A DNA stretch of 12,339 bases. It comes from JADKFD01 sp050250665. GTDB taxonomy: Bacteria; Pseudomonadota; Gammaproteobacteria; Xanthomonadales; SZUA-5. The translations under genes and the position numbers were made by a program. Positions 6,039-12,339 of this stretch are shown piece after piece. The stretch covers positions 1 through 12,339 of the forward strand of contig JBFWOF010000092.1 in NCBI GenBank assembly GCA_050250665.1. Reading direction: 5' to 3'. Position 1 is the first letter of the stretch; each line of letters starts with the position of its first letter. The notes under the pieces are model-generated. The model was not told where the DNA came from, ran no database searches, and saw nothing but the letters and a program-made list of their open reading frames with translations.

Positions 6039-7691
6039 TCAGTCTTCGCGCTCGCGCACACCGAGGCCACTCAGGGCAGCCCGCGAGGACGAACGCTGTT
6101 CCTGCTGCTCATTGCGGTCCTCCTGCTGCCGCTCTTCTCGTGGCGCCTCGTAGCGAGGCTGCTCGCGCGGAGCCTCGAAGCGCGGCTGCTCGCGTGGGGC
6201 TTCGAAGCGCGGCTGCTCCCGCGGCGCCTCGTAACGCGGCTGCTCGCGCGGTGCCTCGTAACGCGGCTGCTCGCGCGGTGCCTCGTAGCGCGGCTGTTCG
6301 CGCGGTGCCTCATAGCGCGGCTGTTCGCGCGCGCTACCCATGTCGCGCACCCGACCCGACGCGCCGCCCGACCAGTCGCTACGCGGGCTTTGCGGTTGTG
6401 GCTCGATCACCTGCGGCGTCGGCGAGGGCGCGCCGAACTGCTGACGGCTGTCTTCGCGCACGCGGGTTCGCGGATTCGGCACTTCGCCCTGATATACCGG
6501 CTCCGATACACCGAAGCGCCCGTCCGCAGTGCCGCTGTCGCGCCCACGACCACGACCATAGGTCGAGGTGTCCGGCGCGCTTTCGTCGAGCCGTGGCGCC
6601 GGCTCCACCGAGCGGTTCCAGTCCCGACCGCTGACCTCGGCTCCGGAAAGATCCGCCTCACGTGACCTCCCTGCCGCGCCTGCATCGCGGCCGCGAGCAT
6701 CGGCAGGCACACCAAAGCCATAGGTGCCCGACGGGAAAGGCGCATTGAAGCCGGGCGCCGGAGCACCTGGCTCGACCACGCGCGCTGGTGCCTGGCGGGC
6801 GTCCACCACGGTGCCGGCGGCCAGGCCGCCGTAGTCACGCCCGGTATCGCGTCCACGCGGCGGCGGCTGCAGGCCCGCTGCGGCCAGGTCCCGCGCTTCC
6901 CAATAGGCACTGGTGGTCACGGCTCGCGGCGAAACCGTGCGCGGCGGCGCGGCGTTGACCGCAGGCAGGCCGATGTTGTCGATCAGCTCGCGCCTGTAGC
7001 GCGGATTGCGCTCGACATAGTCGTAGTTCGAACGCACCTGGCTTACCCAGATCACAGTGAACTCGTTGCTGTAGCTGATGAAGCTGGAGGACGAGAAGTA
7101 CGGCTCCCAACCCCACAGCGTCGAATAGGCAGTGTCGTAGGTGTAGTAGCCGTAACGCGAATCGCCCTCCCACAGATCGACCAGGTAGTCGTAGTCACGG
7201 CAGTACCAGTAGCCGCGATCGAAGCGGTAGAGATCGAAGAAGTACAGCAGATCGGCCGTCCAGCGCGTCAGCGGGCCGAGCGAATAAACCCAGCCGCGAT
7301 AGGGATCGGCGGTGTAGACGATGCCGTAGCGATCAATGCTGTAGGCCCAGCCGGTGGTCGGGTCCATGAACCACATGTCACCGCGGTAGTAGGTGTAGAC
7401 CACCCGGTAGCGCGGCGCACTGCGCCAGTTCCAGCGCGGATCGAAGCGTCGGTTGTAGACCCGCACCGCACCGGCTGGCGCCGAATTCCAGCGCCCATAA
7501 CGGGTAGGGCTGGCAACCCGGATCTGTTGGCGCCAGTAGCCGTAGTCGTCCTGATAGCCGGGCAGCAGCGGAGCCGTCACTGCCACGGCGCGCGCCGCAC
7601 TCGCTTGCGCCAGCGTGGGCGCGGATTGCAGCAACGCAGCCGCGGTCAGCGCCAGGGTAGCGAGCATCTTGAAGGTCGAAGACATGGCCAT
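6039..7691 (-). CDS. Secreted, aromatic-rich protein of unknown function with a C-terminal REQPRYEAP repeat
   Basis: I do not recognise this 550-residue protein. Residues 1-32 form a classic Sec signal peptide: K8, a hydrophobic core MLATLALTAAALL, and an ALA/AQA-SA cleavage area near 29-32. Residues 45-235 are very rich in Tyr and Trp. They contain two related segments 19 residues apart, DPTTGWAYSID (110-120) and DPYRGWVYSLG (129-139), suggesting a small repeated beta fold. From about 245 the chain turns Pro/Gly/Arg-rich and is probably disordered. Residues about 455-517 are seven copies of REQPRYEAP (Y becomes F in copies five and six). The tail is Glu/Gln/Arg-rich. The start is ATG 7691, with GAGGTG (7696-7701) 4 nt upstream; the ATG two codons later is less well placed. 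A periplasmic or cell-surface location is inferred. Confidence 0.8.
   Translation of the reverse strand: MAMSSTFKMLATLALTAAALLQSAPTLAQASAARAVAVTAPLLPGYQDDYGYWRQQIRVASPTRYGRWNSAPAGAVRVYNRRFDPRWNWRSAPRYRVVYTYYRGDMWFMDPTTGWAYSIDRYGIVYTADPYRGWVYSLGPLTRWTADLLYFFDLYRFDRGYWYCRDYDYLVDLWEGDSRYGYYTYDTAYSTLWGWEPYFSSSSFISYSNEFTVIWVSQVRSNYDYVERNPRYRRELIDNIGLPAVNAAPPRTVSPRAVTTSAYWEARDLAAAGLQPPPRGRDTGRDYGGLAAGTVVDARQAPARVVEPGAPAPGFNAPFPSGTYGFGVPADARGRDAGAAGRSREADLSGAEVSGRDWNRSVEPAPRLDESAPDTSTYGRGRGRDSGTADGRFGVSEPVYQGEVPNPRTRVREDSRQQFGAPSPTPQVIEPQPQSPRSDWSGGASGRVRDMGSAREQPRYEAPREQPRYEAPREQPRYEAPREQPRYEAPREQPRFEAPREQPRFEAPREQPRYEAPREERQQEDRNEQQEQRSSSRAALSGLGVRERED
6141..6329 (-). repeat. In-frame 27-bp tandem repeat, seven copies
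   Basis: Seven 27-bp units encode REQPRYEAP, or REQPRFEAP in two of them. The unit is a multiple of three, so gain or loss of copies keeps the frame. Units differ at synonymous positions (for example GCGGTGCCTCGTA versus GCGGCGCCTCGTA on the plus strand), so the array is not brand new and the peptide appears to be under selection. Confidence 0.9.
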
Positions 7692-7695
7692 GAAT

Positions 7696-7701
7696 CACCT
7701 C
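7696..7701 (-). promoter_or_regulatory. Ribosome-binding site of the secreted repeat protein
   Basis: GAGGTG on the minus strand lies 4 nt before ATG 7691. This favours that start over the in-frame ATG at 7685. Confidence 0.6.
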
Positions 7702-7852
7702 GTCACTGGATGAGGGGAAGTCCCGGCCGTTCGCCGCGACTTCATGCCTGCATCCTGCGCGCGGCCATCTGAAGCGATGCCTGCTCGTCGATCAAAAATG
7801 GTCCGTCGTTCATGCCCGAGCAAGCTGCGGATCACAACCGGAACACGAGCCC

Positions 7853-7929
7853 CCCTGTGGGAGCGGATTCATCCGCGACGACTGTCCATCCCGGTAACCC
7901 AATCGCGGGCAGAGCCCGCTCCCACAGGG
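7853..7929. repeat. Inverted pair of GTGGGAGCGG-type REP hairpins
   Basis: The outer arms CCCTGTGGGAGCGG (7853-7866) and CCGCTCCCACAGGG (7916-7929) are perfect 14-bp inverted repeats. Each half carries its own hairpin: GCGGA-TTCA-TCCGC (7863-7876) and GCGGGC-AGA-GCCCGC (7905-7919). Each has a GTGG head pointing outward-in (7857-7860; minus-strand 7925-7922). This is the two-hairpin layout of paired REP elements. It lies 26 nt downstream of the gpsA stop, so it may protect or end that transcript. The rest of the 264-nt gap up to 7691 holds only the leader of the next gene, with no convincing promoter. Confidence 0.85.
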
Positions 7930-7955
7930 TCGGACACAGCCGCAGGCTGACCCGC

Positions 7956-8984
7956 TCAGCCCAGACCGAGTCCGGCCGGGTATTCGGGTTTCTGATCGCG
8001 CGCGAGCAGGGATTTCAGTCCGTCGGCCGGCGTGGTGTCACCGTGCAACACGGCATGCACCCGCGAAGAGATCGGCAGATCCAGGTCGAAACGAGCGGCC
8101 AGTCGCATGACTTCGTCAGCGGTCTGCACGCTCTCGACCACCTGGCCGATTTCGGCAACGGCATCGGGCAGAGACGTGCCCCGTCCCAGCGCCAGACCCA
8201 GGCGTCGGTTGCGCGACAAATCGCCGGTGCAGGTCAGCACCAGATCGCCCAGACCCGCCAGTCCGATGATGGTTTCGGCGCGTCCACCCAGGCACAGATT
8301 CAGCCGCAACATCTCGTTGAGGCCACGCGTGATCAGCCCGGCGCGTGCATTCAGCCCGAGCTGCATGCCATCGCAGATGCCGGTGGCCACGGCCAGCACA
8401 TTCTTCATTGCGCCACCGAGTTCGGCGCCGCGGATATCGTTGCCGCTGTAGGCGCGGAAATTGGAACCGTGCAGCGATCGGGCCACACTCTGCGCGAAAT
8501 TGTCATCGTCCGAGTGCACGGTGACGGCACTGGGCAAGGCCAGCGCCACTTCCCTGGCAAAGCTCGGCCCGGTGACCACCGCCTTGGGCAGGTCGACGCC
8601 CAGCATGCGATCAGCCACTTCGTGCAGGAAATCGCCCGAACCCGGTTCGAATCCCTTGGTCGCCCAGGCCAATCCCTGCAGACCTTCGGGCAGATGCGGT
8701 TTGACCTGGGCCAGGGTGTCGGCGAAGGCGTGACTGGGAACCACCACCAACAAGGCGTCGATGTCGGTCAGTGCACGCAGCAGATCGGTGGTGTAGGCAA
8801 TGCTGCCGGGCAAAGGGATGCCCGGCAGGTATTGCCGGTTTTCCAGCGCATCGCCCAGAGGCGTCAGCGCCTGGGGCTTGCGCCCCCACAAACGAACTTC
8901 AAGGTCATTGCGCGCGAGCAGCGAGGCCAGCGCGGTACCCCAGGAGCCGGCCCCCAGGACCGCGATGCGCGCGATGCTGCTCAT
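7956..8984 (-). CDS. gpsA: NAD(P)H-dependent glycerol-3-phosphate dehydrogenase
   Basis: This 342-residue cytoplasmic enzyme reduces dihydroxyacetone phosphate to sn-glycerol 3-phosphate, the backbone for phospholipid synthesis. The N-terminal dinucleotide-binding motif VLGAGSWGTALA is at 9-20. ATKGFE (108-113) and VVTGPSFAREVA (136-147) are typical of the family. The catalytic lysine is K194 in GGAMKNVLA. The C-terminal substrate domain carries GLAGLGDLVLTCTGDLSRNR (241-260). Length and motifs are complete. It starts 11 nt after the secB stop with no good Shine-Dalgarno, so translation is probably coupled to secB. The secB-gpsA order is conserved in gammaproteobacteria. It ends in TGA before a REP pair. 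Confidence 0.97.
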   Translation of the reverse strand: MSSIARIAVLGAGSWGTALASLLARNDLEVRLWGRKPQALTPLGDALENRQYLPGIPLPGSIAYTTDLLRALTDIDALLVVVPSHAFADTLAQVKPHLPEGLQGLAWATKGFEPGSGDFLHEVADRMLGVDLPKAVVTGPSFAREVALALPSAVTVHSDDDNFAQSVARSLHGSNFRAYSGNDIRGAELGGAMKNVLAVATGICDGMQLGLNARAGLITRGLNEMLRLNLCLGGRAETIIGLAGLGDLVLTCTGDLSRNRRLGLALGRGTSLPDAVAEIGQVVESVQTADEVMRLAARFDLDLPISSRVHAVLHGDTTPADGLKSLLARDQKPEYPAGLGLG

Positions 8985-8995
8985 GGCGCGTCAGA

Positions 8996-9490
8996 TCAGG
9001 CAGCGGCCTGTTCCTGACGACGACGCACCTGGTCGGCGTAGATCTGCTCGAAGTTGATCGGCTGCATCAGGAAGGCCGGGAAGCCGCCCTGCTCGATCAG
9101 GTAGGAAATGGTCTGACGCGCATAGGGGAAGATCACGTGCGGGCAATAGGTGCCGATGACCATGTCCAGCTGCTGCGGCTCGAAGCCGGCCAGACCGAAG
9201 ATGCCGGCCTGCTGGGTTTCGGCCAGATAGGCCGTCTTCTCGCCGATCTTGCAGGTCACGGTGATGGTGAGGACGATCTCGTACACACCCTCGGCCAGCT
9301 GCTGCGCCTTCTGGCCCAGATTCAGTTCGATCTTCGACTGACCCTGCTCCTGGAAGATGTGCGGCGCGCCCGGAGCTTCGAAGGAAGCATCCTTGACGTA
9401 GATCTTCTGAACGGTCAGCTGCGGACCGGATGCAGCTTCGCCGGCGCCGTTGCCGTTGGTGCCCGCGGTGTTGGTGTCTTCATTGGCCAT
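8996..9490 (-). CDS. secB: Protein-export chaperone SecB
   Basis: This 164-residue protein is SecB, a cytosolic tetrameric chaperone that keeps preproteins unfolded and hands them to SecA at the Sec translocon. After a variable Asn/Gly-rich leader (1-21), the core begins at PQLTVQKIYVKDASFEAPGA. It contains the family segments IELNLGQKAQQL, YEIVLTITVTCK, YLAETQQAGIFGLAGF and GTYCPHVIFPYARQTISYLI, and ends in a charged Gln/Arg tail as usual. The start ATG 9490 has AAGGA about 10 nt upstream. It is the first gene of a secB-gpsA unit. The export cargo could include the signal-peptide protein encoded further downstream, but that is only a guess. Confidence 0.97.
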   Translation of the reverse strand: MANEDTNTAGTNGNGAGEAASGPQLTVQKIYVKDASFEAPGAPHIFQEQGQSKIELNLGQKAQQLAEGVYEIVLTITVTCKIGEKTAYLAETQQAGIFGLAGFEPQQLDMVIGTYCPHVIFPYARQTISYLIEQGGFPAFLMQPINFEQIYADQVRRRQEQAAA

Positions 9491-9810
9491 GGTGGGTCGT
9501 CCTTCAAGAGAAAGCGGATGGATCGGGGGAGCGCACGAATGCGCAATGGGTAGGGTTCAGCGCGACAAGATCCGCGCGCAGCCCGCGATTATCGCACGGC
9601 GAGACGCGGATCGAAAAACGCGGGGATCAGCAGTGCCCGAATGGGGTGAGGGTGATGACCCAGAATTTCAAGAGCCAGGGTGGTCAATGCGGCGAACGCA
9701 GGCGGCCATTTCGCGGTGGCGCGAATGGCCGCGGGGGCGGGGCGCATTGATATTGCGGTCCACGAACCCGGGCAGTGCGTCTGGCGCATCGACGCCGATT
9801 TCGCGATCTT
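9491..9810. other. Intergenic region upstream of secB, no gene seen
   Basis: This 320-nt stretch must contain the secB promoter, but I cannot place -35 and -10 boxes with confidence. Reading frames crossing it (for example 9589 to 10407 on the minus strand) overlap rpoH in another frame and are driven by the heptamer array. Some GC-rich local repetition (GCGAATGGCCGC-like, 9707-9733) is present without a clear element. Confidence 0.5.
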
Positions 9811-9879
9811 GTAGGTCCAGACTTGTCTGGACGCTCTTTGAGCGAAACGCCAAAAGCGTCCAGACAAGTCTGGACCCAC
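9811..9879. repeat. Inverted pair of GTCCAGAC-type REP hairpins
   Basis: The arms at 9814-9835 and 9855-9876 are perfect 22-bp inverted repeats around a 19-nt loop. Each arm is itself a hairpin, GTCCAGAC-TT/AA-GTCTGGAC (9815-9832 and 9858-9875). The left one has a GTAG head (9811-9814); the right one has a GTGG head on the minus strand (9879-9876). The pair is 5 nt from the CCCGAGT satellite and downstream of rpoH, so it is a plausible 3' boundary of the rpoH transcript, although it lacks a U-tract. Confidence 0.88.
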
Positions 9880-9884
9880 AAGAG

Positions 9885-9989
9885 CCCGAGTCCCGAGTCC
9901 CGAGTCCCGAGTCCCGAGTCCCGAGTCCCGAGTCCCGAGTCCCGAGTCCCGAGTCCCGAGTCCCGAGTCCCGAGTCCCGAGTCCCGAGT
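9885..9989. repeat. Heptamer satellite (CCCGAGT), 15 perfect copies
   Basis: Counting from 9885, the unit CCCGAGT repeats 15 times without a mismatch to 9989, followed by a decayed unit CCCGGCT (9990-9996). On the transcribed minus strand the unit is ACTCGGG. It begins 10 nt past the rpoH stop. Because 7 is not a multiple of three, all three frames of the array encode the same seven-residue repeat, which explains spurious long reading frames. Perfect units imply recent expansion, so length variation between strains is likely. Confidence 0.97.
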
Positions 9990-10006
9990 CCCGGCTCTGC
10001 GGCCGC

Positions 10007-10867
<861 letters not shown>

Positions 10868-10873
10868 CGACAA

Positions 10874-10878
10874 CTCCT
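10874..10878 (-). promoter_or_regulatory. Ribosome-binding site that fixes the rpoH start
   Basis: AGGAG on the minus strand, 6 nt before ATG 10867. This selects the MSAQALVANN start over the upstream in-frame GTG at 10933. Confidence 0.85.
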
Positions 10879-10923
10879 GAAATTGAAGGGCTGGCGGACA
10901 CCAGGTCCGTACCCGATGGCCGT

Positions 10924-10953
10924 ATTTTAGCACTCTCGCTTGGAGAGTGCTAA
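10924..10953 (-). promoter_or_regulatory. Predicted rpoH promoter embedded in the CIRCE site
   Basis: On the minus strand TTAGCA (10953-10948; 4 of 6 matches to TTGACA) and TAAAAT (10929-10924; 5 of 6 matches to TATAAT) are 18 nt apart, an acceptable sigma-70 spacing. Transcription would start near 10917 and give a leader of about 50 nt. Both boxes are made partly of CIRCE arms, so bound HrcA would cover the whole promoter. The promoter is predicted by eye. Confidence 0.65.
10927..10953. promoter_or_regulatory. CIRCE operator for the HrcA heat-shock repressor
   Basis: The plus strand reads TTAGCACTC, then 9 nt, then GAGTGCTAA. This matches the known CIRCE consensus at all 18 arm positions with the canonical 9-nt spacer. 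CIRCE is the binding site of HrcA, which needs GroEL for activity and normally controls groESL and dnaK or hrcA operons. Here it lies 59 nt upstream of the rpoH start and the only gene downstream is rpoH. Confidence 0.95.
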
Positions 10954-11113
10954 TGGGCCAGAGTTCCCGCTATGCCTGATGCGTTCAGCTGGGCGTGACA
11001 ATTGATGCCAGGCCGATACAGATTCTGGATCTCTATGTTGTGCGCAGCTGGCCTTTCCATGAACCGGTATCGTAAGTCGTTGAATTCACGAGACTGGCGC
11101 AAAGCGGCTTGTC
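10954..11113. other. AT-richer unexplained stretch upstream of the rpoH promoter
   Basis: Positions 10981-11100 contain 64 G+C out of 120, about 53%, clearly below the flanking genes. A short minus-strand frame runs through it with a protein-like composition (REFNDLRYRFMERP, HNIEIQNLYRPGINCHAQL), but no ribosome-binding site or recognisable family is seen. It may be a decayed gene fragment, a dispersed element or a regulatory region. Confidence 0.4.
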
Positions 11114-11194
11114 GTAGCCCGAAGAGCACGCAGCGCTCTCCGGGCGGTGACGCTAAAGCGCCCCGCTGAGCCGCTGCGCGGCACAACGGGCTAC
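11114..11194. repeat. Inverted pair of GTAGCCCG-type REP hairpins
   Basis: GTAGCCCG (11114-11121) and CGGGCTAC (11187-11194) are perfect inverted repeats that form the heads of two facing elements. The left one folds through CCCG-AGAGC (11118-11126 region) with GCTCT-CCGGG (about 11135-11143); the right one folds through GCCGC-GCGGC (about 11171-11181). The two share the GTAG head but have different stems. The element lies in the ung-rpoH spacer. Confidence 0.7.
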
Positions 11195-11270
11195 GCACGA
11201 GGCAGCTTCATGGCCCGTGAGCAGTGTCGGGCCAATAAGGGTGGCCCTCAACGACTGCGGTTTCAGGGCA

Positions 11271-11334
11271 TCTCGAAGATCTGAACGCTTTCCTTCGTGT
11301 TCTCTCTGCTTTTCCTTTGCGTCCTCTGCGTCCG
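11271..11334. repeat. Third copy of the dispersed CTCTGCG-type repeat
   Basis: From TCGAAGATCT to CCTTTGCGTCCTCTGCG this matches the right arm of the inverted repeat at 5114-5184, with shared landmarks AGATCT, TCTCTCTGC, TTTCCT and GCGTCCTCTGCG. It is noncoding and sits downstream of ung. Confidence 0.75.
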
Positions 11335-11342
11335 GCTTCTGG

Positions 11343-11403
11343 CCGCGACCTGCCTCGGGACGGGGTCGTCGCGGCGCCGGTCGCGACGCGAGGTCGCTCC
11401 TAC
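11343..11403. repeat. GTAGGAGCGACC-type REP element overlapping the ung stop codon
   Basis: On the minus strand a GTAG head (11403-11400) is followed by a hairpin GCGAC/GTCGC (11397-11393 with 11387-11383). The last three bases of the head are the ung stop codon. A second, plus-strand stem CCGCGAC (11343-11349) / GTCGCGG (11368-11374) follows, giving another facing pair. The sequence resembles the GTAG-headed REPs common in Xanthomonadales. Confidence 0.75.
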
Positions 11404-12128
11404 CGTTGGCTTGCGGGCGGCAATTGCCAATCGATGGGCTTGCCACCGCGGGCCTTCAGATAATGGTTGGCGCGCGAGAAGTGATCGCAGCCGATGAAGC
11501 CGCGGTAGGCCGACAGCGGTGAGGGATGCGGCGCACGCAGCACCAGATGACGGCGCGGATCGAGCAGCTTGCCCTTGGCCTGGGCATAAGCCCCCCAGAG
11601 CATGAACACCAGGCCCTCGCGTTCGGCATTGAGCAGGCCGATGATGCGATCGGTGAAGGCTTCCCAGCCTTTGCCCTGATGCGCTCCGGCTCGGCCACGC
11701 TCGACCGTGAGCACGGCATTCAGCAGCAGCACGCCGCGATCGGCCCAGGGCAGCAGGCAGCCGTGACCGGGCGGTTCGATGCCGAGATCGCGCTTGAGCT
11801 CGGCAAATACATTCACCAGCGAGGGCGGCACGTCGACCCCCGGCGGCACCGAGAAGCACAGCCCCTGCGCCTGACCCGGGCCGTGATACGGATCCTGACC
11901 CAGGATCACCACCTGCACACGGTCGAAAGGCGTGTGGTCCAGGGCGGCGAAGATCTGGCGGGGTGGCGGGTAGATCTGCTTGCCCGCCAGAATCTGCTCG
12001 CGCAGCCAGTCGCGTAGCTGCTGCATCGCCGGCGACAACAATTCCGGCAGCAAGCGCTGCTTCCAGCTCTCGTCCAGACGGATGCGGGCGGCGGCTTCGA
12101 CCCGGTCGGCGGCGCATTCATCAGGCAT
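11400..12128 (-). CDS. ung: Uracil-DNA glycosylase, family 1
   Basis: This 242-residue enzyme removes uracil from DNA and starts base-excision repair. The water-activating motif GQDPYHG is at 77-83 (D79 catalytic). LLLNAVLTVERGRAGAHQ (134-151) carries the uracil-recognition region, and HPSPLSAYRGF (201-211) is the DNA-intercalating loop with catalytic H201. HFSRAN (216-221) and the overall length fit the family. The frame is open to 12170, but the upstream 14 residues (MPLHRRGQRSTSQP) read through repeat DNA, so ATG 12128 is chosen; its Shine-Dalgarno is weak. The stop TAG lies inside the GTAG head of a REP element, so the last residues or the stop may have been supplied by that element. It is on the same strand as rpoH, 532 nt upstream of it. 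Confidence 0.96.
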   Translation of the reverse strand: MPDECAADRVEAAARIRLDESWKQRLLPELLSPAMQQLRDWLREQILAGKQIYPPPRQIFAALDHTPFDRVQVVILGQDPYHGPGQAQGLCFSVPPGVDVPPSLVNVFAELKRDLGIEPPGHGCLLPWADRGVLLLNAVLTVERGRAGAHQGKGWEAFTDRIIGLLNAEREGLVFMLWGAYAQAKGKLLDPRRHLVLRAPHPSPLSAYRGFIGCDHFSRANHYLKARGGKPIDWQLPPASQR

Positions 12129-12163
12129 GGGCTGACTCGTTGATCTTTGGCCTCGCCGGTGAA

Positions 12164-12206
12164 GGGGCACGGGGCACGGGGCACGGGCCCAAGCTCGTCG
12201 CGAGCT
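12164..12206. repeat. Heptamer satellite (GGGGCAC), 3 copies, beside a small hairpin
   Basis: Three perfect GGGGCAC units (12164-12184) lie 35 nt upstream of the ung start and are followed by a hairpin AGCTCG-TCG-CGAGCT (12192-12206). The unit is the same as that at the edges of the element between vapB and vapC. Confidence 0.85.
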
Positions 12207-12339
12207 CTGACCTCAACGTGAGGCAGTGTTTCCGATGGCTTACCCTTGCTTCAATGAAGAAACAAGCGGGGTGGGGGCGGCGGGGACACACAGCAAGCGC
12301 TGGGCAATCTTCCGGACCCATATCCTGACTCAATCCGGG
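12207..12339. other. Upstream region of ung at the window edge, no gene seen
   Basis: A minus-strand frame (12333 to 12121) crosses this area and the heptamers, but it has no recognisable domain and no ribosome-binding site. The ung promoter probably lies here; I could not identify convincing boxes. Confidence 0.4.

Noticed and set aside
10868..10917. RNA thermometer in the rpoH leader
   Set aside because: I looked for pairing of the AGGAG with the leader and found only a 4-bp CCTG/CAGG match; not convincing without folding calculations.
10868..10933. Longer rpoH start at GTG 10933
   Set aside because: It would begin inside the CIRCE/-10 region, and the downstream ATG 10867 has a good AGGAG ribosome-binding site and the expected N-terminus.
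10995..11020. Sigma-54 promoter (TGGCAT...TTGT)
   Set aside because: The spacing and the GC of the -12 element do not match the consensus.
12121..12333. 70-codon frame upstream of ung
   Set aside because: It has no ribosome-binding site or domain, crosses the heptamer satellite, and overlaps the ung start.

Overview
The window looks like a chromosomal segment of a GC-rich gammaproteobacterium, most likely of the order Xanthomonadales (Lysobacterales). The secB-gpsA pair, an RpoH-type sigma-32 with its QRKLFFNLR box, and intergenic hairpins headed by GTAG, GTGG or GGAG of the kind abundant in Stenotrophomonas, Xanthomonas and Lysobacter all point that way. This placement is an inference. All recognised genes lie on the minus strand; long plus-strand reading frames are shadows of them.

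Read in the direction of transcription (right to left), the layout is: ung (12128-11400); a 532-nt repeat-rich spacer with a textbook CIRCE operator fused to a promoter; rpoH (10867-10007); a 15-copy 7-bp satellite and a REP pair; secB-gpsA (9490-7956); a second REP pair; a 550-residue secreted protein of unknown function with seven 9-residue repeats (7691-6039); a 2-oxoglutarate/Fe(II) oxygenase-like protein (5945-5247); an inverted dispersed repeat; a vapB antitoxin and vapC toxin separated by a nested palindromic element; a fused indolepyruvate ferredoxin oxidoreductase (4071-529) whose ribosome-binding site touches the vapC stop; a three-unit 119-bp tandem repeat; and, at the left edge, the first 24 codons and probable terminal repeat of an insertion sequence that looks like the IS256 family.

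The conserved genes do housekeeping work: uracil repair (ung), heat-shock transcription (rpoH), export chaperoning (secB) and glycerol-3-phosphate synthesis (gpsA). The main regulatory observation is that the rpoH promoter appears to be built out of a perfect CIRCE site, so HrcA repression would feed directly into the sigma-32 regulon.

The spacers are unusually rich in repeats. There are several different REP-like hairpin families, mostly as inverted pairs, plus four 7-bp satellites that repeatedly sit beside such hairpins, and dispersed CTCTGCG-type repeats. Two genes (ung and the oxidoreductase) end with a TAG stop inside the same octamer GTAGGAGC, whereas the other seven genes with visible ends stop with TGA.
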